A DNA stretch of 37,343 nt from Sphingomonadales bacterium. Lineage in GTDB: Bacteria > Pseudomonadota > Alphaproteobacteria > Sphingomonadales > Sphingomonadaceae. Shown piece after piece: positions 1 to 6,737 of the stretch. Position 1 is the stretch's first letter. Every line of letters begins with the position of its first letter. The stretch covers positions 1 through 37,343 of the forward strand of contig SEFZ01000040.1 in assembly GCA_004173185.1 (NCBI GenBank), read 5' to 3'. The translations under genes and the position numbers were made by a program. The notes beneath the pieces are model-generated. The model ran no database searches. It saw nothing but the letters and a program-made list of their open reading frames with translations, and was not told where the DNA came from.

Positions 1-131
1 CGCAGGAACTGTTCGTAGGATTCGCGCTGAACCTCGATCAGGTTCGGCATCTGCACCACTTCGTGGATGTTGCCGAACACCTTGCGGATGCGGCGCTTCA
101 TCGTGCCGCTTTCGATCGCCTTGGTAGCCAT
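1..131 (-). CDS. rpoB: RNA polymerase beta subunit, N-terminal fragment
   Basis: This is the beginning of the beta subunit of DNA-dependent RNA polymerase; the gene continues past the left edge, so only 43 codons are visible. The encoded N-terminus reads MATKAIESGTMKRRIRKVFG and then NIHEVVQMPNLIEVQRESYE. I recognise the NLIEVQ..SY segment as the conserved start of bacterial RpoB. The start ATG is at 131-129. The gene is normally preceded directly by rplL, but here rplL lies about 10 kb upstream on the same strand with unrelated genes in between. A separate promoter at 351-379 fits this arrangement. Confidence 0.95.
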   Translation of the reverse strand, partial: MATKAIESGTMKRRIRKVFGNIHEVVQMPNLIEVQRESYEQFL

Positions 132-344
132 ATGTGTTTGTGCCTCGTCAGCCGTAGTATGCCCCTTTCGGGGCGGGCGTAATTTCGGTGCCCCTGATCC
201 GGGGCCGGGACGTGCTCAAGGACGCAAAAAAGCCGCACGATTTCCTGTTCGGAATTCGGCAGCTCCAGCGTCCTTCTAGATCCGCAGTACCAATACGATC
301 GACTCGCTGCGCGACGGCAAGTCATTTCCCGGTGCTGTGGTGTG
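132..344 (-). promoter_or_regulatory. structured leader of rpoB mRNA
   Basis: The 393 bases between rpoB and the plus-strand gene at 525 hold no convincing gene. The predicted rpoB leader contains three inverted repeats. These are GCCCC/GGGGC with a four-base loop at 161-174, GCCCC/GGGGC with a six-base loop at 190-205, and an 8-bp perfect complement (AAGGACGC/GCGTCCTT) pairing 218-225 with 269-276. The long stem would enclose a run of six T (minus strand) at 226-231. The role is unknown; translational or attenuation control of rpoB is an inference. Confidence 0.4.
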
Positions 345-350
345 GGTGCG

Positions 351-379
351 CATATAGGCAGCGTGTTGGATCGTGTCAA
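351..379 (-). promoter_or_regulatory. sigma70 promoter of rpoB
   Basis: On the minus strand a perfect -35 box TTGACA (379-374) is followed after exactly 17 bases by TATATG (356-351), a good -10 box. Transcription would start near 344 and give a leader of about 213 nt before rpoB. It is the best promoter-like sequence in the window and faces the rpoB start. It was found by reading; no start-site data are available. Confidence 0.75.
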
Positions 380-524
380 ACCGCTTGAGGAACCTTTTGC
401 CTCGAAAATCGTGCGGGCTATCCGGCGGTGAACGACAGATTAACGTGGCTTTTCGTCGCTTTAGACCCACGGCTCGCCGCAGTGCGCGGCCCCGCAATCG
501 GGTTCCAGTCATTTAACCTGCGAT

Positions 525-1805
525 ATGATGAAGAGCCACACCATCCGCCCCCGCGCCGCGCTGTTGATCGGTGCCGCGTTCCTTGCAACCCCCGCCTTCG
601 CGCAGGACGTCCCGCAAAGCGTGACCCCCCCGCCGATCATGGTGACGCCGGCACCCGCCCCGCAGGCGGCGCCGGCTGAGCCGGTGATCCGGATGCAGCC
701 TGCGGCGCCGATCGTGCAGGCCGTTCCAGAAACGCCTGTGGCTGCACCCGCCGCTGCTCCGACGCGCACCACCACCACCACCACCACGCGCCAGACGACG
801 CGCACCACCCAGCCGCGCGCGGCAGCACCAGTCGCTGTTGCGCCTGAGACCACGCCCGCAACGCCCGTGACCGAAACCCCCGCACCGATCGCCGCTGAGC
901 CGGTGACGCCGCCAGCGATTGTCGAGACGACGCCTGTTGCTGCGCCCGTTGAAGCGACGACTGTGACCCAGACGACGAACAATAGCTCGATGTGGCCGTG
1001 GTTGCTCGGGGGCATTGCGCTCGTGATCGCCGGTATCGCCGCAGCGTTGCTGATGCGCCGCCGTGAGCCCGAATATGTCGAGGAAACGCGCGATCCGGTT
1101 GCGGTTGAGCCCGTCGCAGTTCCAGCCGAGCATCCCGCGTTCGTTGCCGCTACGCCGGTGAATGCGGTTGTCGAGCCCGATGCTGGCTTTGCCGGTCTTC
1201 CGCCCGCGATCCCGCTTGCCGAGCCCGAAGTGCGTGAGGCGCAAGCTGCCGTCGCTACTGCTGACGACGTATCGATCCATGCGCCTGCCAGCGAAGACCT
1301 TGCAGGTGTCATCGACGGCGCTGCTCCAGTGTCGCGCCGTCCGTGGATCGAACTCGGCATGCGCCCGGTTCGTGCCGGCACCGACAAGGAAGATGCGCTT
1401 GTCGATTTCGAGCTGACCGTCGGCAATTCGGGCGACACGGCCGCGAAGGACGTTCGCATCTCGACCTTCATGCTAGCCGATGGCGCCAGCGAGAGCGAGA
1501 TCGAGTATCTGATGATCGAGCATCGCGAAGACAATGCCGTCTCGCCGGTGACGATCGAGCCGGGCGAGGGCACCCGCGTCGATGCGCATCTCGCCGTGCC
1601 AAAGGGCGAACTTGGCCGCACGTTCAATCCGGTTGTCGTCGCCGAAGCGCGCTATACGCTTCCCGACGGCCGCCAGGGCCGCACCTCGGCAGCGTTCAAG
1701 ATCGGCGCTGCGTCGGAAGGCGGTATTCGTCCGCTCTCGGCCGCCCGTCCGTTCGTGACCGAGACGGTTGAGGCCGAACTGTACGGCGTTCCCGAACACG
1801 CTTGA
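525..1805 (+). CDS. exported proline-rich single-pass membrane protein
   Basis: A 426-residue protein of unknown function. It starts with a signal peptide (about residues 1-26, ending PAFAQD). A long linker rich in Pro, Ala, Thr and Val follows, with a run of seven Thr near residue 85. One membrane segment (about 155-178, WPWLLGGIALVIAGIAAALL) ends in MRRRRE-like basic residues. The C-terminal part (about 270-415) looks beta-rich: it has VDFELTVGNSGD, typical of Ig-like or CARDB-like folds. The protein at 8891-9970 has the same layout and a similar C-terminal domain, so the two are paralogues. The basic stop-transfer end suggests the C-terminal domain is cytoplasmic. An intrinsic terminator follows. 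ATG 528 is an equally possible start. The function cannot be named. Confidence 0.8.
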   Translation: MMKSHTIRPRAALLIGAAFLATPAFAQDVPQSVTPPPIMVTPAPAPQAAPAEPVIRMQPAAPIVQAVPETPVAAPAAAPTRTTTTTTTRQTTRTTQPRAAAPVAVAPETTPATPVTETPAPIAAEPVTPPAIVETTPVAAPVEATTVTQTTNNSSMWPWLLGGIALVIAGIAAALLMRRREPEYVEETRDPVAVEPVAVPAEHPAFVAATPVNAVVEPDAGFAGLPPAIPLAEPEVREAQAAVATADDVSIHAPASEDLAGVIDGAAPVSRRPWIELGMRPVRAGTDKEDALVDFELTVGNSGDTAAKDVRISTFMLADGASESEIEYLMIEHREDNAVSPVTIEPGEGTRVDAHLAVPKGELGRTFNPVVVAEARYTLPDGRQGRTSAAFKIGAASEGGIRPLSAARPFVTETVEAELYGVPEHA

Positions 1806-1826
1806 TCCAGAAAGGGATCGGCATGA

Positions 1827-1855
1827 CCCGCCTTCCGAAAGGAGGGCGGGTTTTT
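1827..1855 (+). terminator. intrinsic terminator after the proline-rich protein gene
   Basis: A 10-bp stem (1827-1836 with 1841-1850, one G-T pair) closed by a GAAA tetraloop is followed by TTTTT (1851-1855). It lies 22 bases after the stop at 1805. It also shows that the next reading frame, open from 1802, must start further downstream. Confidence 0.9.
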
Positions 1856-1957
1856 CGTGCATTCAGAGAATCAGAGAAGCAGTCCAGAACGGGCGCATCG
1901 GATTGCTGCGTGGAACCTGTGCGCCTAGGCTTGTCTCGGTTGCAGGGGAGAGTGCCG

Positions 1958-2818
1958 GTGTTCCGCGAGATCATGCTGACGATCGCCTGCGTCTCTGCGC
2001 TCACGACCAATGCCGCCGCCGATCCCAAGGGCATGCCGCGCTCAGGCCCGTGGGTCGCCAATTATGATCGAGACGCCTGCCATCTGGCCGCGAAATTTGG
2101 CGCTGGCGATGACGAGATAACGCTGCGCTTTGCGCGCTATGAGCCGAGCGACCAGTTCGCACTCACTGTCTATGGCAAGCGATTGCCAGTTGAAGGGGTT
2201 TGGAGCGAGGCCGAGATCGATTTCGGGCTGGCGGCAAAGCCCATCAAGGCATTCTCCCTGAACGGCGGCGCTGGCGATAAGAAAGCGACGATATTCAGCG
2301 GGCAACGCATTGATGGCTGGAAGCCCAAGCTGTGGAACGATCCGGCCCCTTCGATCACGACCGAGCAGGAGGCAAAGGTCACCGGAGTCGATATCGCGTT
2401 CAAGGTGAAGCGCCCGACCTATCGGCTGCGATTGGAGTTTGGATCGCTCGTCAGGCCGCTGGCGCAGTTGCGCGATTGCACGACCAATCTGGTCAAGAGA
2501 TGGGGCTATGACCCCGCGGTTCAGGCAACATTGTCTCGCAAGGCGACACCGACCGCGCCGCCGCAAAGCTGGGTTACGAACAAGGATTTTCCCGAGGGCG
2601 CGTCGAGGGCCGGGCATATCGGGACCGTTCAGTTCCGCTTCGACATCGGTGCCGATGCCAGGATTCTGGGCTGTTACGTGCTCGACCGGACCGACCCGGA
2701 TAGCTTTGGTGACCTGTCTTGCAGGTTGCTTTCGAGCCGGGCGCGATTCCATCCCGCACTTGATGCCGCGGGCAAGCCGGTTCGCTCCTATTTCGTACAC
2801 AAGATTGCCTGGATGTAG
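1958..2818 (+). CDS. exported protein with TonB C-terminal-like domain, copy 1
   Basis: The frame is open from 1802, but that start lies before the terminator. I place the start at GTG 1958 (or 1952), after GGGGAG at 1945-1950. The equivalent GTG-TTC-CG start exists in the next gene. The 286-residue product has a signal peptide (VFREIMLTIACVSALTTNAAA) and a middle region of unknown fold (CHLAAKFG, then LRLEFGSLVRPLAQLRDC). The last 75 residues resemble the TonB C-terminal fold: GTVQFRFDIGADARILGC, a central C, RARFHPALDAAGKPV. It lacks the N-terminal anchor and Pro-rich spacer of a working TonB, so it is unlikely to be an energy transducer. It is a tandem paralogue of 2836-3708. Confidence 0.8.
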   Translation: MFREIMLTIACVSALTTNAAADPKGMPRSGPWVANYDRDACHLAAKFGAGDDEITLRFARYEPSDQFALTVYGKRLPVEGVWSEAEIDFGLAAKPIKAFSLNGGAGDKKATIFSGQRIDGWKPKLWNDPAPSITTEQEAKVTGVDIAFKVKRPTYRLRLEFGSLVRPLAQLRDCTTNLVKRWGYDPAVQATLSRKATPTAPPQSWVTNKDFPEGASRAGHIGTVQFRFDIGADARILGCYVLDRTDPDSFGDLSCRLLSSRARFHPALDAAGKPVRSYFVHKIAWM

Positions 2819-2835
2819 TCGCGGAGGAAATGCTG

Positions 2836-3708
2836 GTGTTCCGTACAATCGCGATGTTGCTTGCCTGTGCGCCGATGGCGGCCCCGGCCTGGGCCGCCGA
2901 TCCAGTCGTGATCAAGCGGACGGGCAAATGGGTTCTCAATTACGACACTGACTCCTGTCACCTGCTTGCCGAGTTCGGCACGGGCGAAGCACGGATGTTT
3001 GTCAGGTTCTCGCGGTTCACGCCCGGCGATGGTCTGGATCTGAGCATGTACAGCGAGAAGCTGACGTCATCGCGTTCGGCTGTGGATGCGAAGGTGGATT
3101 TTGGCCTCGGTTCCGGTCCTGCCGATGCGCGGGTGATGTATGCGAACGCAGGCAAGTTCAGCGTCATGCTTTTCGGCTCGGTGCGGTTGGATGGCTGGAA
3201 TCGCATCGCCAAAGACGGTGAGTCCGGCGAGGACGTCGCGCCGAAGGTGACACCGGAGCAGGAAGCGCGCGTCACCAGCCTGACCTATTCCGCCCAGTTC
3301 AGGAGCCCTGTCCGGCTCGAATTCGGATCGCTCGCCAATCCGCTGGCGCAGATGCGCGACTGCACGGCCAATCTGGTCCGCACATGGGGATATGATCCCG
3401 ATGTGCAGGCCGCGCTCACCCGTTCCGTGACGCCCAAGGGCGCGCCGTCAAAATGGTTGAGGGACAAGGATTATCCGAGCGAGGCTGTGCGAAACAGGCA
3501 AAGCGGGATCGTCCAGTTCCGGCTCGACGTGGATAGCGATGGCCGGGTGCTCGGCTGTCATGTGCTCGCGCGCACCGATCCCGACGCCTTTGCCGACCAC
3601 ACTTGCAAGACGCTTCGTGCCCGCGCCGTATTCGATCCCGCGCTCGATGCGCAGGGGAAACCGGTGCGATCCTTCTTCGTCTCGAAAGTGACCTTCAAAT
3701 TGGGTTGA
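2836..3708 (+). CDS. exported protein with TonB C-terminal-like domain, copy 2
   Basis: A 290-residue tandem paralogue of the preceding gene, 17 bases after its stop. GTG 2836 sits 7 bases after GGAGGA (2823-2828) and is preferred over ATG 2830, only 1 base from that site. The layout is the same: signal peptide ending PAWAAD, then CHLLAEFGTGEARMFVRFSR, the shared VRLEFGSLANPLAQMRDC block, and a C-terminal TonB-like domain (IVQFRLDVDSDGRVLGCHVL, AVFDPALDAQGKPVRSFF). The cysteines near DSCHLL, MRDC, LGCHV and HTCK are conserved between the copies and could form disulfides in the periplasm. The copies differ enough to be an old duplication. The biological role is unknown. Confidence 0.85.
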   Translation: MFRTIAMLLACAPMAAPAWAADPVVIKRTGKWVLNYDTDSCHLLAEFGTGEARMFVRFSRFTPGDGLDLSMYSEKLTSSRSAVDAKVDFGLGSGPADARVMYANAGKFSVMLFGSVRLDGWNRIAKDGESGEDVAPKVTPEQEARVTSLTYSAQFRSPVRLEFGSLANPLAQMRDCTANLVRTWGYDPDVQAALTRSVTPKGAPSKWLRDKDYPSEAVRNRQSGIVQFRLDVDSDGRVLGCHVLARTDPDAFADHTCKTLRARAVFDPALDAQGKPVRSFFVSKVTFKLG

Positions 3709-3789
3709 ACGCGATGCTGCTTTGCCTGTTGTGCGAGGCGAGGCGTATCGTTACGCCAACACAGTCCTGATTCCCCCTGGGAGAATTTC

Positions 3790-5181
3790 ATGAAGAAGCT
3801 GAGCCTTGCGCTCGCGCTCGCCGCCACTGCGCTTGCCACTCCGGCCTATGCACAGACGGCCAAGCCCGCCGCCGAAAAGCTGAACGTCGATCATCGCTAT
3901 TTCACTTTGCCCAACGGTCTGCGCGTCGTGCTGGCGAAGGACAGTATCGCGCCGACGGTCACGGTGGCGGTCTATTATGGTATCGGCTTCCGGGTGGAGC
4001 CCAAGGAGCGCACCGGCTTCGCGCACCTTTTCGAGCACCTGATGTTCCAGGGATCGAAGCATGCGCCCAAGGGCGTGTTCGACAAGACGATCACCAATTC
4101 GGGCGGCGTAAACAACGGATCGACCCGCTTCGACTTCACCAATTATTACGAGATCGTACCCTCGGGCGCGCTCGAGCGGATGCTGTGGCTTGAGGCGGAT
4201 CGCATGGCCAATCCGGTGATTGACGATGTCGTGCTGAAGAACCAACAGGGCGTTGTCGGCAACGAAGTGAAGGTCAACGTTCTCAACCAGCCGTACAGCA
4301 CCTGGCCGTGGATCGACCTGCCGATGCTGGCCAATACCAACTGGTATAACAGCCACAATTTCTACGGCGAACTGGCCGAGATCGAAGCGGCGACGGTTCC
4401 CGATGCGAAGCAGTTCTCCGAGGCGTTTTACCGTCCTTCGAACGCAGTGCTGATCATCGCGGGCGATCTCGATTACGACGCCACCAAGAAGATGATCGAG
4501 AAGTATTTCGGGCCGATCGCGAAGAAGCCGGCGGTGGTGCAGCCGGATATTTCGGAGCCGCGCCAGACCGAGGGCAAGTTCAAGAGCCGTGTCGATGCGC
4601 TGGCCCCCAAGCCCGGCTATGCGGCGGGCTATCATGTGCCCGCGCGCGGCACGCCCGAATGGTATGCGATGGGGCTGATCGACCAGATCCTGCTCCAGGG
4701 CGATGACAGCCGCCTCTACACCAAGCTGGTGCAGGAAACCGGCATTGCCGGCGGCGTGGATGGCGGGATCAACGGCGATCTTGGCAACATGTTTGATTAT
4801 AAGGGGCCGATGCTGTGGAGCTTCAGCTTCACCCATGATCCGACGCACACCACGCCCCAGATCACCAAGGCGATCGACGACGTGATCGAAGGCATCCGCA
4901 CCAAGCCGGTATCGGCGGCGGAACTGGCGCGTGCGCGCACCAAGATGCGTTCGGAGCTGTACGGCACGATCGACGGGGGCGGGCGGATCGGGCTGGTCAA
5001 TCTGCTCGGCGTCTATGCGCTGTTCGATAATGATCCCAGCGCGGTGAACCGCATCGAGGATGGCTTTGCCAAGGTGACGCCCGAGCTGATCCTGAAAACC
5101 GCGCAGGAATATCTGCGCCCCACCAATCGATCGATCTATGTGGTCGAGCCCGGCGCTGCTGCGCCGAAGGGAGGCCAGTAA
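3790..5181 (+). CDS. M16 family zinc peptidase, catalytic subunit, exported
   Basis: A 463-residue protein of the M16B (pitrilysin/processing peptidase) family. It has a signal peptide (KKLSLALALAATALATPAYAQ). The inverted zinc motif HXXEH is H79-L-F-E82-H83, with the third zinc ligand probably E159 in GNEVKVN, at the usual spacing. The start follows TGGGAG by a normal distance. The stop overlaps the next gene's ATG by one base (TAATG), so the two are translationally coupled. The next gene encodes a partner without the zinc motif. In this family two half-length subunits form the closed chamber, as shown for the M16 pair of Sphingomonas sp. A1. The expected role is degradation of peptides in the periplasm; the substrate is not known. 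Confidence 0.93.
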   Translation: MKKLSLALALAATALATPAYAQTAKPAAEKLNVDHRYFTLPNGLRVVLAKDSIAPTVTVAVYYGIGFRVEPKERTGFAHLFEHLMFQGSKHAPKGVFDKTITNSGGVNNGSTRFDFTNYYEIVPSGALERMLWLEADRMANPVIDDVVLKNQQGVVGNEVKVNVLNQPYSTWPWIDLPMLANTNWYNSHNFYGELAEIEAATVPDAKQFSEAFYRPSNAVLIIAGDLDYDATKKMIEKYFGPIAKKPAVVQPDISEPRQTEGKFKSRVDALAPKPGYAAGYHVPARGTPEWYAMGLIDQILLQGDDSRLYTKLVQETGIAGGVDGGINGDLGNMFDYKGPMLWSFSFTHDPTHTTPQITKAIDDVIEGIRTKPVSAAELARARTKMRSELYGTIDGGGRIGLVNLLGVYALFDNDPSAVNRIEDGFAKVTPELILKTAQEYLRPTNRSIYVVEPGAAAPKGGQ

Positions 5182-6602
5182 TGAACAGGCCAATGATGAA
5201 GCGCGCGCTGCTGATCACCGCAGCTCTGTTTGCCGCCACTCCGGCGCTGGCGCAGGATTTCCCGCCCGCACCGCCGATCGCCGATCCCAAGCCGTTCAAG
5301 CTGCCGGTGACCGAGACCTACACCTTGCCCAACGGCATGAAGGTCACGCTGGTGCCCTATGGCGTGACCCCCAAGACCGTCGTGTCGTTGCGCGTGCGCG
5401 CGGGCAACGCGACCGAAGGCGAAGCGGTGTGGCTCGCCGACCTGACCGGCGCGATGATGAAGGAAGGGGCAGGGGGGCGCTCCGCAGGCGAGCTTTCCAC
5501 CGCCGCTGCAAGCATGGGCGGCGACCTTAACCTTGGCGTCGGCCAGCAGACCACGGCGATCACGATGAACGTGTTGTCGGAATATGCGCCCGACGCGGTG
5601 GCGCTGATCGGGCAGGTGGCGACCAAGCCCGATCTGCCCGCCGCCGAACTCGTGCGGGTGAAAGCCAATCTCAGCCGCCAGCTTGCCGGCGCGCTGTCTC
5701 AGCCGGGTACGCTGGCGGATATCGCACTGGCGCGGACCATCTATGGCCCGGATCATCCCTATGGCCGGATCGTGCCGACTGCGGCGCAGCTTTCGGGCTA
5801 TACGATCGATCAGGTGAAGGCGTTTTACGCGGCGCAGTTCGGCGCCAAGCGGGCGCATCTCTACATTGCGGGCAAATTCGATGCAGCCGTGGTGAAGGAT
5901 GCGATTTCGAAGGCATTTGCGGGTTGGGCCACGGGGCCGGAGCCGCTCAAGATCGCGGCGCCGCACAAGCCTGGCCCGAAGGTGATCCTGGTGGATCGCG
6001 CCGATGCGCCGCAGACCACGTTGCGGCTCGCATTTGACGGCCAGCTGCCGGGAAGCGCCGGGGATATTCCGCAGCGCGTAACCAACTCGCTGCTCGGCGG
6101 GGCATTCTCGTCGCGGATCACCACCAATATCCGCGAGGACAAGGGCTATACCTATTCGCCCAGCTCCGGGGTTGCGCTCAATCCGGGCGATGCGCTGTGG
6201 ACCTTCGAAGCCGATGTCACCACCGCCCAGACCGGCGCGGCGCTGACCGAAGTGTTCAAGGAAATCCGCCGGATGCAGGACGAACCTGCGCCGGAAGAGG
6301 AATCCAAGGGTATCCGGACCTACATGGCCGGGCTGTTCTCGATCCAGAATTCGACCTCGGGCGCTGTGGTCGGCACGCTTGCGAACCGCGACCTGCTGGG
6401 GCTGCCCGCCGACTGGACCGATCGTTATGTTCCCGCCGTGCTCGCGGTGGACGCGAACCAGATGATGACCTTTGCGAAAGCGGGCTATCCGCTCGAGAAA
6501 CTGACGCTGATCGTGGTGGGCGATCTGAAGACGGTGGAGCCGCAGCTCAAGGCGTTGCCCGAGCTGGCTACGCTGCCGTTTGAGACGGTGAAGGTGCCGT
6601 AA
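5181..6602 (+). CDS. M16 family peptidase, non-catalytic R/Y subunit, exported
   Basis: A 473-residue M16 homologue with a signal peptide ending PALAQD. At the zinc-motif position it has WLADLTGAMM instead of HXXEH, so it cannot bind zinc. It does keep the Arg/Tyr signature in NIREDKGYTYS (about residues 317-324), which in the family reaches over and binds the substrate in the partner's active site. It should therefore form a heterodimer with the product of 3790-5181. The gene begins inside the previous stop codon and ends 24 bases before a palindromic repeat that may close the transcript. ATG 5196 (MMKRALLITA) is a possible alternative start. Confidence 0.92.
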   Translation: MNRPMMKRALLITAALFAATPALAQDFPPAPPIADPKPFKLPVTETYTLPNGMKVTLVPYGVTPKTVVSLRVRAGNATEGEAVWLADLTGAMMKEGAGGRSAGELSTAAASMGGDLNLGVGQQTTAITMNVLSEYAPDAVALIGQVATKPDLPAAELVRVKANLSRQLAGALSQPGTLADIALARTIYGPDHPYGRIVPTAAQLSGYTIDQVKAFYAAQFGAKRAHLYIAGKFDAAVVKDAISKAFAGWATGPEPLKIAAPHKPGPKVILVDRADAPQTTLRLAFDGQLPGSAGDIPQRVTNSLLGGAFSSRITTNIREDKGYTYSPSSGVALNPGDALWTFEADVTTAQTGAALTEVFKEIRRMQDEPAPEEESKGIRTYMAGLFSIQNSTSGAVVGTLANRDLLGLPADWTDRYVPAVLAVDANQMMTFAKAGYPLEKLTLIVVGDLKTVEPQLKALPELATLPFETVKVP

Positions 6603-6625
6603 GCAGGGCCATCGTCTAATACATC

Positions 6626-6737
6626 ATCGTCACCCCGGCCTTGTGCCGGGGGCCACTGTACGGCTGGGCGAGAGGCTAGAACCTCTTGCGGCTCGCTTGC
6701 GGATGAGTGGACCCCGGCACAAGGCCGGGGTGACGAT
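6626..6737. repeat. palindromic intergenic repeat, copy 1
   Basis: The two ends are inverted copies of each other: ATCGTCACCCCGGCCTTGTG at the left and its complement at the right (CACAAGGCCGGGGTGACGAT, ending 6737). The middle contains a smaller hairpin (AGAGGCTAGAACCTCT). Related copies lie at 17193-17300 and 25905-26012. It fills the gap between two convergent genes and touches the stop codon of the acyltransferase gene, so it could end transcripts from both sides. Confidence 0.85.

Noticed and set aside
509..1627. A 372-codon open frame on the minus strand.
   Set aside because: It is antisense to the gene at 525-1805, has a Ser/Thr/Gly-rich composition from reading GC-rich codons backwards, and has no ribosome site.
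1802..1957. Extended N-terminus for the protein at 1958-2818.
   Set aside because: It would be transcribed through an intrinsic terminator, has no signal-peptide character, and is absent from the tandem paralogue.
3751..5193. A 480-codon minus-strand frame.
   Set aside because: It lies opposite the clear M16 peptidase gene and its protein (many R, D, I, H) looks like a reverse-complement shadow.
6602..6737. Insertion sequence or transposon remnant at the repeat.
   Set aside because: The inverted ends are only about 26 bases and no transposase frame or target duplication could be seen.
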